Under the pieces are notes generated by a model. That model had not been told where the DNA came from. It made no database searches and saw only the letters and a list, made by a program, of their open reading frames with translations. A program made the position numbers and the translations under genes. Positions 1-9,412 of a stretch of 11,497 nt of DNA are shown here, one piece after another. Positions within the stretch are counted from its first letter, which is position 1. Every line of letters starts with the position of its first letter. This stretch comes from Rhizobacter sp. (GTDB lineage: Bacteria > Pseudomonadota > Gammaproteobacteria > Burkholderiales > Burkholderiaceae_C), in assembly GCA_014380155.1 (NCBI GenBank), contig JACMKJ010000408.1:1-11497 (forward strand), written 5' to 3'.

Positions 1-654
1 ACGTTCAACCCGTACACGATCCAGATCGAGCCGCACGACTGCATGGCCGAGCTGTTCGACGCGGTCACGCGCACCAACACGATCCTGATCGACTGGTCGC
101 GCGACGTGTGGGGCTACATCAGCCTCGGCTACTTCAAGCAGCGCACGAAGGAAGGCGAGATCGGCTCCAGCACGATGCCGCACAAGGTCAACCCGATCGA
201 CTTCGAAAACGCCGAGGGCAACTTCGGCCTGGCCAACGCGTTGCTTACCCACCTGAGCCAGAAGCTGCCGATCAGCCGCTTCCAGCGTGACCTGACCGAC
301 AGCACCGTGCTGCGCAACATGGGCGTGGCGCTCGGCTACGCACTGCTCGGCTACGACAGCCTGCTGCGGGGCTTGGGCAAGCTCGAAGTCAACCGCGAAG
401 CGCTGGCCGCCGACCTCGACAGCGCCTGGGAAGTGCTGGCCGAACCGATCCAAACCGTGATGCGCCGCTACAAGCTGGCCAACCCGTATGAGCGCCTGAA
501 AGAACTGACGCGCGGCAAGACCATCACGCGTGAAGCCATTCAGCAGTTCATCGGCACGCTGGAGATTCCCGAGGCTGAAAAGACCCGGCTGCTCGCGATG
601 ACACCGGGCAGCTACACCGGCATCGGCGCCGCACTGGCCAAGAGAATCAGCTGA
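1..654 (+). CDS. purB: Adenylosuccinate lyase, C-terminal half (5' end outside window)
   Basis: PurB works twice in purine synthesis: it releases fumarate from SAICAR and from adenylosuccinate, in the cytoplasm, as a homotetramer of the fumarase/aspartase superfamily. The frame is open from base 1, so the gene enters from the left; 217 residues are visible, roughly the last half of a protein of about 456 residues in E. coli. The superfamily signature GSSTMPHKVNP lies at bases 163-195. Its tandem serines (166-171) sit on the mobile catalytic loop and its lysine (184-186) binds substrate. From memory, the stretches FNPYT, QIEPHD, RDLTDSTVLRN and EVLAEPIQTVMRR match the E. coli enzyme closely. 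The ATG at base 43 is an internal methionine, not the start. The end is intact, with a TGA stop, and pyrF follows after 27 bases on the same strand, so the two may share a transcript. Identification is very secure. Confidence 0.97.
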   Translation, partial: TFNPYTIQIEPHDCMAELFDAVTRTNTILIDWSRDVWGYISLGYFKQRTKEGEIGSSTMPHKVNPIDFENAEGNFGLANALLTHLSQKLPISRFQRDLTDSTVLRNMGVALGYALLGYDSLLRGLGKLEVNREALAADLDSAWEVLAEPIQTVMRRYKLANPYERLKELTRGKTITREAIQQFIGTLEIPEAEKTRLLAMTPGSYTGIGAALAKRIS

Positions 655-681
655 AGCGATCAACCCACGAAGACAGGTGCC

Positions 682-1536
682 ATGAAATTTACCGACCAGC
701 TCGCCGCCGCCCAACGCGCCAACGACTCTTTGCTCTGCGTGGGCCTCGACCCCGAGCCCGGTAAATTTCCCGCCCCCTGGAAAGGCGACGCCAGCCGCAT
801 CTACGACTTCTGCGCGGCCATCGTCGACGCCACCAAAGACCTGGCGATCGCCTTCAAGCCGCAGATCGCCTACTTCGCCGCCAACCGCGCCGAAGACCAG
901 CTCGAGCGGCTGATGGCGCACATCAAGCGTGTGGCGCCCGGCGTGCCGGTGATCCTCGACGCCAAGCGCGGCGACATCGGCGCCACCGCCGAGCAGTACG
1001 CCCGTGAAGCCTTCGAGCGCTACCAAGCCGATGCGGTGACGCTCTCGCCTTTCATGGGCTTCGATTCGCTCGAACCCTGGCTGCGCTACAGCGACCGCGG
1101 GCTGATCCTGTTGTGCCGCACCTCCAACCCCGGCGGCTCCGACCTGCAGGCGCAAAAGCTGGCCGACGGAACGCCGCTCTACGAACACATCGCCCGCCTG
1201 GCCAGCACCACCTGGAACACCAGCGGCCAGCTCGGCCTGGTGGTCGGCGCCACCTTCCCCGGCGAGATCGCCCGGGTGCGCGAGCTGGCGCCCACGCTGC
1301 CGCTGCTGATCCCCGGCATCGGCGCGCAAGGCGGTGACGCACAGGCCACGGTGCAAGCCGGTTGGCGGCCCGACGCGCCGGTCATGGTGAGTTCGTCGCG
1401 CGCGGTGTTGTATGCGTCTGCGGGCAGCGACTTCGCCTCGGCCGCTCGTGCTGTCGCGTTGCAAACGCGTGCGGCGTTAAATGCGGCACGGTCATCGTGC
1501 GCACACGGGGAAAAAGAGGCCGCAGGCCCGCGCTAG
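682..1536 (+). CDS. pyrF: Orotidine 5'-phosphate decarboxylase, type 2
   Basis: Catalyses the last step of UMP synthesis, decarboxylating OMP to UMP; a cytoplasmic TIM-barrel dimer. The 284-residue length and the pattern around the active site fit the longer type 2 subfamily rather than the roughly 245-residue E. coli type. Visible residues are D93-x-K95-x-x-D98 within VILDAKRGDIG (the catalytic Asp/Lys network), VGATFPGE at 187-194, the phosphate-binding loop IPGIGAQGGD at 210-219, and R240 in the final SSSR segment. The ATG at 682 follows a modest AGACAGG-type ribosome site and is the natural family start (MKFTDQL). The last roughly 20 residues, after LNAARSS, are polar and low in complexity. 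They look like a non-conserved tail running to the TAG. The gene lies 27 bases after purB and 48 bases before the kinase gene, all on one strand. Confidence 0.95.
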   Translation: MKFTDQLAAAQRANDSLLCVGLDPEPGKFPAPWKGDASRIYDFCAAIVDATKDLAIAFKPQIAYFAANRAEDQLERLMAHIKRVAPGVPVILDAKRGDIGATAEQYAREAFERYQADAVTLSPFMGFDSLEPWLRYSDRGLILLCRTSNPGGSDLQAQKLADGTPLYEHIARLASTTWNTSGQLGLVVGATFPGEIARVRELAPTLPLLIPGIGAQGGDAQATVQAGWRPDAPVMVSSSRAVLYASAGSDFASAARAVALQTRAALNAARSSCAHGEKEAAGPR

Positions 1537-1584
1537 CGCACGAGACACTGCGGGGCCGGCGTTTCGCACGCCTATGCACCCCGC

Positions 1585-4500
1585 ATGAACGACCCAGCCA
1601 ACTCATTGCCGAGCCCACCGGGTGCCGCCACCCGGCAGGGCTTGAACAGAAAAATCGCCAAGCTGTTCTTCGGGCTGGGCTGCGGCATGTCGTTGGTGGG
1701 CGCGGTGCTCTACGGCACGCTCGCCATGCAGCTGCAACCGGGCATGCGCGAAATGCTGGTGGCCGTCTGCGTGGCCTTGTCGGTGGGCTTTGCGGTGGCC
1801 ATGCGCTCCTTGAGCCATGCGCCGCTGGGCACCGTGATGCTGGCTGTCGGGTGGGGCGGTGTAAGCATCGTCGCGCTCACCGCCGTCGGGGCGGGCGAGG
1901 GCCTGCACAGCCTGAGCCTCGGGTTCTTTGCGCTGCTGGTGTGCCTGGTCACCGTGTTGACGAGCCTGCGCGCGGGCATCGGCCTGGCGGCTGGCTGCGT
2001 TGCTGCGGTGCTGGCGCTCTACGGGGCTGAGGCGGTCGGTTGGCTGCCCGGGGCTGCAGCCGTGCAACGCAACCCCGACACCCTGAATGTGCTGATCCAC
2101 GCCATGCTGCTGGGCACCGGCGTGGTGGCCGGCTCACAGATATCGCGCATCGTCGACCGCGCCATGGCCGAGGCGGCCGATCGCGAACAGCGCTTTCGCA
2201 GCCTGCTCGCCATCGCCGCCGACTGGTACTGGGAGATGGACGCCGAGCTGCGCTTCAGCCGCATCGACAACGAGCTGCAGAGCGGCCATGACAGGGCCTC
2301 CGAAGCGCGTGTCGGCCTGCGCCCGTGGGAGACGCCCGACATGCGCGTCGAACAAACCGCGATGGCCTTGCACCGCCAAGACCTGGAGGCCCACCGCCCC
2401 TTCAGTGACCTGCCGGTGCGCATCGAGACCGGCACCGGCCGCGACCTGCACTTCAGCGTGAGCGGGCGGCCGCGCTTCGACGAAGAAGGCCACTTCACCG
2501 GCTACTGGGGCGTGGGGCGCGACATTACTGCCGAAGTGCAGGCGCGTCAGGCACAGCACGCAAGCGAGAGCCGCTACCGCGAGCTGTTTGCGCTGACTCC
2601 CACGCCCTTGGTGCTGCACCGCAATGGCATCACCCTGCTGGCCAACGACGCCGCCGCGCATCTGTTCGGCTTCACCACGGCGCAGGCCATGAGCGGCTTC
2701 GACCTGGTGCAGCTCTACCCGCCGCCGTTGAAAGGCCTGTTGGCCGAGCGCATTCGCCAGCTGGCGAAATCGCCCATCGGCCAGAGCCTCGACTTGGCCG
2801 AGGTGCAGCTCCACGCCATCGACGGGCGGCGGCTGACGGTGCAGTGCAACGGCTCGCGCGTGAACACCGCCGACGGCCCGGCCGTGCTCTCGATCTACTA
2901 CGACATCTCCGAACGCGTGAGCTCCGAAGCGCAGCTGCGACGCTCGCAGGCCATGCTGTCGCACCTGTTCGAGACCAGCCCCGACTTCATCACGCTGAGC
3001 GACATGGAGACCGGCGTGTACGTGATGGTCAACAGGAGTTTCGAGAGCATGTTCGGCTACGCGGCCGACGAGGTGGTGGGCCAGAGCGCGCTCGATCTGG
3101 GCATTTGGTACGAGCCGGCCGACCGGGTGCGCATGGTGGCCCAGCTCAAGGCACACGGTGGCGTGAACGAGGTCGAGACGCTGTTCATCCACAAGTCGGG
3201 CCGGCTGGTCACGCTGCTGATGTCGGCCGGCAAGTTCTCGATGGACGGGCGCGACTACCTGGTGGTCAATGGGCGCGACGTGACCGAGTCGCAGCGCGCG
3301 CGCCTGGAGCACGAGGCGATTCTGAAAAACGCGTCGATCGGCATTGCACTCACCCGCAACCAGCGTTTCATGCAGGCCAACCCGCGCTTCGAGCGCATGT
3401 TCGGCTGGGGCCCTGGCGAGCTGGTGGGCCAACCCGGCTCGGCCGTCTGGGCCTCGCCCGAGGACTATGCCGAAGTCGGCCGCATCGCGGGCCCGCTGCT
3501 CGCCGAGGGCAAGCAGGTCGACCTGGACCGGCAGATGATGCGCCGCGACGGCAGCCTCTTCTGGTGCCGCCTGCTGGCCCAGGTGGTCGACCCGCTGCAC
3601 CCCGCGATGGGCGGCACGATCTGGATCGCCGAAGACGTGACAGAGCGCCGCCAGATCGACCAGGCGCTGGCCGCCGCACGCGACGTGGCCGAGGCCGCCA
3701 ACCGCGCCAAGAGCGCGTTTCTCGCCAACACCAGCCACGAGATTCGAACGCCACTCAACGGCCTGCTGGGGCTGGCCAATCTCGCGATGCAACCGGGCCT
3801 GCCGGCCCCTCGCCGCCAGCAGTACCTGGAGCAGATTCAAGACAGCGCACAAAGCTTGGCGGGCATCATCTCCGACATCCTCGACCTGTCGAAGATCGAG
3901 GCCGGCAAGCTGAGTGTGGAGGCCGTGCCCTTCAACCTGCACCAACTGCTCAAGGCCGTGCACCACGCCTACCAGTCGCTCGCGCAGGCGCGCTCGCTGG
4001 AGCTGACTTTGCACATCGCCGAGGGCGTGCCCGTCACGGTGCGCGGCGACCCGGTGCGGCTGCGCCAGATCCTCAGCAACTACATCACCAACGGCCTCAA
4101 GTTCACCGAGCGCGGCACGGTGCACATCGAGGTGGCCCCGTCAGCCGACACGGCCTGTCCCGAGCACGTGCGCTTCGGCGTGATCGACAGCGGGCCGGGC
4201 ATCGACGCGGCGACGCAGACCCGTCTGTTCCAGCCCTTCACGCAAGCCGACGAATCGACCACGCGCCGCTTTGGCGGCACCGGCCTGGGACTGTCCATTT
4301 GCAAGGAGCTCGCCACGCTGATGGAGGGCCATGTGGGCATGAACAGCACGCTCGGCCAAGGGGCCCACTTCTGGGCCGAGGTGCCGCTGCCGGTGACCGA
4401 CTTGCCGGTGATCGACCCGCGCATGGAGGCACGCGACATCGAGCGCCTGGTGGGCCTGCGTGTGCTGCTGGTCGAAGACAACGCCGTCAACATGATGATC

Positions 4501-4830
4501 GGCGTGGCCATGCTCGAACAATGGGGCGTCGAGGTCACGCAGGCCTGCGATGGCCTGGAAGGCGTGGCGGCTGTCGAACGCGCGACCGCCGCGGAGCGCC
4601 CCTTCCATGTGGTGCTGATGGACGTGCAGATGCCACGCCTGAGCGGCCACGAAGCCGCACGCCGCCTGCGCCAGACGCACTCAGCCCAGGCGCTGCCCAT
4701 CATTGCGCTGACCGCTGCCGCCCTGGTATCAGAGCGCGAAGAAGCGCTGGCCGCGGGCATGAACGATTTCCTGACCAAGCCGATCGACGCTCACCGGCTG
4801 CGCCAGGCGCTGGTGCGCGCCGGCAGCTGA
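1585..4830 (+). CDS. Membrane hybrid sensor histidine kinase (6 TM, 4 PAS, HisKA, HATPase_c, REC)
   Basis: A 1081-residue inner-membrane sensor that should autophosphorylate on histidine and pass phosphate to its own receiver. Six hydrophobic helices lie at about 25-48, 57-76, 81-103, 108-128, 131-154 and 167-188. I do not recognise this input region as a named sensor domain. Four PAS modules follow at about 202-318, 327-448, 451-571 and 573-692. The kinase core has the H-box SHEIRTPLNG with H718, N-box N836, G1 box D868-x-G-x-G and G2 box GGTGLGL (897-903). The C-terminal receiver shows the acidic pair E964/D965, phosphoacceptor D1013 in LMDVQMP, T1043 and K1065, all intact. No HPt domain follows, and no response regulator or HPt gene is adjacent, so the onward partner and signal are unknown. 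The ATG at 1585 lacks a clear Shine-Dalgarno sequence, leaving the start slightly uncertain. Domain identity is secure; function is not. Confidence 0.93.
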   Translation: MNDPANSLPSPPGAATRQGLNRKIAKLFFGLGCGMSLVGAVLYGTLAMQLQPGMREMLVAVCVALSVGFAVAMRSLSHAPLGTVMLAVGWGGVSIVALTAVGAGEGLHSLSLGFFALLVCLVTVLTSLRAGIGLAAGCVAAVLALYGAEAVGWLPGAAAVQRNPDTLNVLIHAMLLGTGVVAGSQISRIVDRAMAEAADREQRFRSLLAIAADWYWEMDAELRFSRIDNELQSGHDRASEARVGLRPWETPDMRVEQTAMALHRQDLEAHRPFSDLPVRIETGTGRDLHFSVSGRPRFDEEGHFTGYWGVGRDITAEVQARQAQHASESRYRELFALTPTPLVLHRNGITLLANDAAAHLFGFTTAQAMSGFDLVQLYPPPLKGLLAERIRQLAKSPIGQSLDLAEVQLHAIDGRRLTVQCNGSRVNTADGPAVLSIYYDISERVSSEAQLRRSQAMLSHLFETSPDFITLSDMETGVYVMVNRSFESMFGYAADEVVGQSALDLGIWYEPADRVRMVAQLKAHGGVNEVETLFIHKSGRLVTLLMSAGKFSMDGRDYLVVNGRDVTESQRARLEHEAILKNASIGIALTRNQRFMQANPRFERMFGWGPGELVGQPGSAVWASPEDYAEVGRIAGPLLAEGKQVDLDRQMMRRDGSLFWCRLLAQVVDPLHPAMGGTIWIAEDVTERRQIDQALAAARDVAEAANRAKSAFLANTSHEIRTPLNGLLGLANLAMQPGLPAPRRQQYLEQIQDSAQSLAGIISDILDLSKIEAGKLSVEAVPFNLHQLLKAVHHAYQSLAQARSLELTLHIAEGVPVTVRGDPVRLRQILSNYITNGLKFTERGTVHIEVAPSADTACPEHVRFGVIDSGPGIDAATQTRLFQPFTQADESTTRRFGGTGLGLSICKELATLMEGHVGMNSTLGQGAHFWAEVPLPVTDLPVIDPRMEARDIERLVGLRVLLVEDNAVNMMIGVAMLEQWGVEVTQACDGLEGVAAVERATAAERPFHVVLMDVQMPRLSGHEAARRLRQTHSAQALPIIALTAAALVSEREEALAAGMNDFLTKPIDAHRLRQALVRAGS

Positions 4831-4850
4831 GCCGCGGCAGCCGCCGCTCA
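4828..4850. terminator. Candidate bidirectional terminator hairpin between convergent genes
   Basis: Bases 4828-4832 (TGAGC) pair with 4846-4850 (GCTCA), and 4834-4837 (GCGG) with 4841-4844 (CCGC). There is one C/C mismatch (4833/4845) and a CAG loop: nine pairs in a 23-base span. The outermost three pairs are the kinase TGA and the reverse-strand TGA of the dehydrogenase. No T-run follows on either strand, so this is not a canonical rho-independent terminator. It is a plausible structured end shared by both transcripts. Confidence 0.4.
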
Positions 4851-5633
4851 CAGCCTGGGCGGCACCACCGGCAGCGAACTCGTCAGGCCACCATCGACCG
4901 GCAGCGCCTGGCCATTCACATACGAAGCTTCGTCCGACGCGAGAAACAGCGCCGCGTAGGCAATCTCGTGCGGCAGGCCACCACGGCGCAGCGGATTGAG
5001 CTGGCCGATCTTCTGCTCGGTGCCACGCTCGCGCGCGCGGTCGAAGATGGGCTGCGTCATGCCGGTTTCGATCAAGCCCGGGCAGATGGCGTTGATGCGA
5101 ATGCCGGTGCCGCCGAACTGGTTGGCGCTGGTCTGCACCAGGCTCACCACCCCCGCCTTGCTCGCGCTGTAGGGCGGGCCACCCGCACCCGAGCGCAGGC
5201 CGGCCACCGAGGCGGTGCAGATGATCGAGCCGCGACCGGCGGGCACCATCACGCGCGCGGCGTACTTGATGGCGAGGAAGGTGCCGATCAGGTTGATGCT
5301 CAGGATGTGTGTCCAGTCGTCGACCGACCAGTCGTCGAAGTTGCGCATGCCGCCGCTCACGCCGGCGTTGGCGTAGACGACGTCGAGCCCGCCGTGGCTG
5401 CGTACCGCGACTTCGATGTAGTCGGCCACATCGGCTTCTTGCGAGGTGTCGCGCATCAGCGCCAGCGCCTGGCCGCCGGCGGCACGAATGGCCTCGGCCG
5501 TGGCCTCGACTTCGGCCGCGCGGTCGACGGCGATCACCTTGGCGCCATGCTCGGCGAACAAGAGCGCCGTGGCGCGGCCGATGCCGCTGGCGGCGCCGGT
5601 GACGACGGCCGATTTGCCTTCAAGACGTTTCAT
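4848..5633 (-). CDS. SDR-family NAD(P)-dependent oxidoreductase
   Basis: A 261-residue classical short-chain dehydrogenase/reductase, cytoplasmic and presumably tetrameric, oxidising an alcohol or reducing a ketone of unknown identity. The Rossmann motif TGAASGIG is at residues 12-19. An acidic D37 at the end of the second strand favours NAD over NADP (inference from the family). NAG is at 89-91, and the catalytic tetrad is N114, S142, Y155 and K159. The C-terminal part has the usual NAICPG and ASYVNGQALPVDGG segments. Start: the frame is open upstream to 5882, but that part overlaps the regulator gene. The ATG at 5633 has GGAG five bases upstream and gives the normal family N-terminus (MKRLEGKSAVVTG). 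The gene lies 53 bases downstream of an IclR-type regulator on the same strand, which suggests a substrate-controlled catabolic unit. Its stop codon is 17 bases from the converging kinase stop. Confidence 0.93.
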   Translation of the reverse strand: MKRLEGKSAVVTGAASGIGRATALLFAEHGAKVIAVDRAAEVEATAEAIRAAGGQALALMRDTSQEADVADYIEVAVRSHGGLDVVYANAGVSGGMRNFDDWSVDDWTHILSINLIGTFLAIKYAARVMVPAGRGSIICTASVAGLRSGAGGPPYSASKAGVVSLVQTSANQFGGTGIRINAICPGLIETGMTQPIFDRARERGTEQKIGQLNPLRRGGLPHEIAYAALFLASDEASYVNGQALPVDGGLTSSLPVVPPRL

Positions 5634-5686
5634 GGGTGCTCCGTACCGGTGTTTCCAAACCGGCAAGCATAGGTCGAAATCGTCGT

Positions 5687-6430
5687 TCAGCCCGCCAGCC
5701 GGCTGACCACCACCGGCCACTGGCCGCCCAGCGTGCGGGTGGCGTTCTCGGCGGCGGTGAAGAGCAGCGAGTTCATGCGCTGCACGGCCAGATCGGAAAA
5801 GCGCTCCAGCGGGCCCGACAGCGACAACGCGCCGAGCAAGATACCCGCCGGCCCGAACACCGGTGCGGCCAAGGCACCACACAGCGGGTCGCGCTCACCA
5901 AACGAGGTGTAGAGCAACGGCACGTCGGCCGCGGCCGGCAAGCCGGGGGCAAACGCATGGAGCACCTTGCCGGCGGCACCGCGGTTGAGGGGCAACACAT
6001 CACCGGCGCGCACACGGTCGAGCGTGGAGTGGCCCGAGTCGATGCGGAACAGGCACAGCCTCGCCTCCTTGCCATGGCGCACGTGGAACGATGGGCTCTC
6101 GGTGCCCTTGCCCACCAGCCACTCGAGCACCGGCTGGATGCCTTCTTTCAGCCCGTAGGTCAGGTCGAACGAGCGGCCGAACAAAAACGCCAACGGCCCC
6201 AGCGCATAACGTTTGTCGCTGCGGTGAACCACCAGGCCGGCGCGCGCGAGCGAGGCGAGCAGGCGCAGCAATGTGCTCTTGTACATGCCGGTGCGACGCG
6301 CCAGGTCGGCCAGCGTGAGCGGCGAACTCGCTTGCGCCAGCTCGGTGGCAATGCACAAGGCTCGGTCGACGGCGGCCACCCCGTCGGCCGGGGAAGCCAC
6401 GATGGTCTGGGGAGCGAGGGTGTCAGGCAT
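5687..6430 (-). CDS. IclR-family transcriptional regulator
   Basis: A 247-residue DNA-binding regulator with the two-domain IclR architecture. An N-terminal winged helix-turn-helix spans about 17-80; the recognition segment is near LADLARRTGMYKSTLLRLL (40-58) and the wing near RYALGPL. A C-terminal effector-binding domain fills about 90-247. Members usually act as dimers or tetramers on short palindromes and respond to small organic acids, aromatics or sugars; the effector here cannot be deduced. A TTG nine bases upstream (6439) is in frame, but the ATG at 6430 is the more likely start. Neither has a strong ribosome site. The dehydrogenase follows 53 bases downstream on the same strand and is the likeliest target gene, with probable self-regulation through the dyad at 6465-6478. 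The gene is divergent from katG. Confidence 0.9.
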   Translation of the reverse strand: MPDTLAPQTIVASPADGVAAVDRALCIATELAQASSPLTLADLARRTGMYKSTLLRLLASLARAGLVVHRSDKRYALGPLAFLFGRSFDLTYGLKEGIQPVLEWLVGKGTESPSFHVRHGKEARLCLFRIDSGHSTLDRVRAGDVLPLNRGAAGKVLHAFAPGLPAAADVPLLYTSFGERDPLCGALAAPVFGPAGILLGALSLSGPLERFSDLAVQRMNSLLFTAAENATRTLGGQWPVVVSRLAG

Positions 6431-6464
6431 GGTGTGCAACGGTGTACTGATCGTTCTGTTTGGC

Positions 6465-6478
6465 GGAATTCACATTCC
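6465..6478. promoter_or_regulatory. Candidate IclR-type operator (GGAAT-N4-ATTCC dyad)
   Basis: GGAAT and ATTCC form a perfect inverted repeat around a 4-base spacer (TCAC), 35 bases upstream of the regulator's ATG. Its half-sites recall the GGAA...TTCC arms of the E. coli IclR consensus operator. The position suits autoregulation of the regulator-dehydrogenase unit. The evidence is only the symmetry, the position and the family precedent. Confidence 0.4.
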
Positions 6479-6549
6479 CTTTTGAGGAGCCCAATTTACC
6501 CTTGAAGTCCGCCGCAGAAGATCCTTGTTGACCCGGGGGCGACGCGTCT

Positions 6550-6674
6550 GTCGACGGAAAAGAAGGTCGACGCTCGTGGCCGGGCTATAGCTGCCATTGG
6601 CGAAATCTCGTTGATCGCAAAGGGGCCGCAAACCTAGACTGAGCCGCGTTGACCTCACCAAAAACGCAAAGGAA
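6550..6674 (+). promoter_or_regulatory. katG upstream region: possible promoter and ribosome site
   Basis: A weak sigma-70-like pair can be drawn: TTGATC at 6611-6616 and TAGACT at 6635-6640, with 18 bases between them and four of six consensus bases in each. The ribosome site AAAGGAA (6668-6674) sits six bases before the katG ATG and is clear. GTCGAC occurs twice (6550-6555 and 6566-6571), and GCTATAGC is an 8-base palindrome at 6584-6591. No complete four-part OxyR site is visible. The promoter call is tentative; the ribosome site is solid. Confidence 0.35.
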
Positions 6675-6680
6675 CAGTCC

Positions 6681-8876
<2,196 letters not shown>

Positions 8877-8895
8877 TCTTCACGGCCACCTGAGC

Positions 8896-8928
8896 AAGAA
8901 GGCGCGGCGGTCCCGCGCCTTCTTTTTT
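8896..8928 (+). terminator. Rho-independent terminator of katG
   Basis: AAGAAGGCGCG (8896-8906) pairs perfectly with CGCGCCTTCTT (8914-8924). A further G-C pair closes a five-base loop, and the T-run at 8923-8928 completes a classic intrinsic terminator 20 bases after the katG stop. The left arm carries A residues opposite the T-run, so some termination in the reverse direction is also possible. Confidence 0.92.
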
Positions 8929-8992
8929 GGCCCATGTCAATCGCTGCTGGCACACTGGATTGGTTGTATCCACCCATCAGGCCGTGTCAGAG

Positions 8993-9385
8993 ATGTCCAA
9001 GTCCTATCTTCGCCTTCTCGACTGGAAGGTCGTGTTTTTTGCGTTGCTGGCCTGCTACGTCTTGCCGGGCATTCTGGTGGGCACCTTGCTCGCGACGGTG
9101 CTCCAAGAGACGATGCCGCAAGCCGTGGGGAACCCCATCGCGTCGATCCTGGCTTTTGTGAGCTTTCTCATTCCGCCAGTCGCCGGCGGGTACTTTGCGG
9201 CCAGGTTCGCCCGTTCCTTGCCCCGGCTTCACGTTCTTGTCGTCGGCGCACTCGGTGCGGTGTTGTCTTTGCTTGCGTTCCGGGCGTCACCGCGCGCCAT
9301 GGCCGCCTACGCCTTGACCTCGCTGGCGCTGGCCGCTCTCGGCGGCTTCATGCGCTTGAGGTCAGGCCCGAACGACGAGGCCTGA
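8993..9385 (+). CDS. Hypothetical four-helix membrane protein
   Basis: A 130-residue protein I do not recognise. Four hydrophobic helices are visible at about 13-37, 48-69, 79-97 and 102-120, with short loops and a charged C-terminus (RLRSGPNDEA). An FAARFAR segment after helix 2 is positively charged and would face the cytoplasm, which would put both termini in the cytoplasm too. No catalytic motif is evident. Start: the frame is open back to a TTG at 8927, but that lies inside the katG terminator T-run. The ATG at 8993 gives a clean N-terminus (MSKSYLRLLDWK), though its ribosome site is weak. Third-position GC bias through the frame supports real coding. It is probably transcribed alone, since a terminator lies upstream and the next gene converges on it with 27 bases between stops. 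Confidence 0.7.
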   Translation: MSKSYLRLLDWKVVFFALLACYVLPGILVGTLLATVLQETMPQAVGNPIASILAFVSFLIPPVAGGYFAARFARSLPRLHVLVVGALGAVLSLLAFRASPRAMAAYALTSLALAALGGFMRLRSGPNDEA

Positions 9386-9412
9386 CCTTTCCTTCCGAAG
9401 CGTTCAGCCGGC

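Noticed and set aside
1362..2030. + strand open frame of 222 codons spanning the pyrF end and kinase start
   Set aside because: It is out of frame with two well-supported genes, and its product is Arg/Cys/Gly-rich without motifs.
2134..4125. Very long reverse-strand open frame (663 codons) inside the sensor kinase gene
   Set aside because: The opposite strand encodes a complete multi-domain kinase with all motifs. The antisense product is His-, Ala- and Arg-rich without recognisable domains, as expected from GC-rich codon-position bias.
5646..5663. CCGG...CCGG hairpin in the gap between the regulator and the dehydrogenase
   Set aside because: The pairing needs a two-base bulge and leaves only a two-base loop, so a stable structure is unlikely.
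2844..5672. Long + strand open frame (942 codons) running through the end of the kinase and across the dehydrogenase gene
   Set aside because: It is frame-shifted against the kinase and antisense to the dehydrogenase. The product is Arg/Ala/Gly-rich low-complexity sequence with no domain.
5634..5882. N-terminal extension of the dehydrogenase to 5882
   Set aside because: It overlaps the regulator's coding sequence. The family N-terminus and a GGAG ribosome site both point to the ATG at 5633.
5636..6505. + strand open frame of 289 codons over the IclR gene
   Set aside because: It is the antisense shadow of a clear IclR-family protein, with a Gln/Arg/His-rich product and no domain.
6584..6600. 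OxyR site near the GCTATAGC palindrome upstream of katG
   Set aside because: Only one ATAG-like element is present; the repeated ATAG-N7-CTAT pattern expected for OxyR cannot be drawn.
8927..8992. Upstream TTG start for the four-helix membrane protein
   Set aside because: The codon overlaps the T-run of the katG terminator, so the message would normally not include it.
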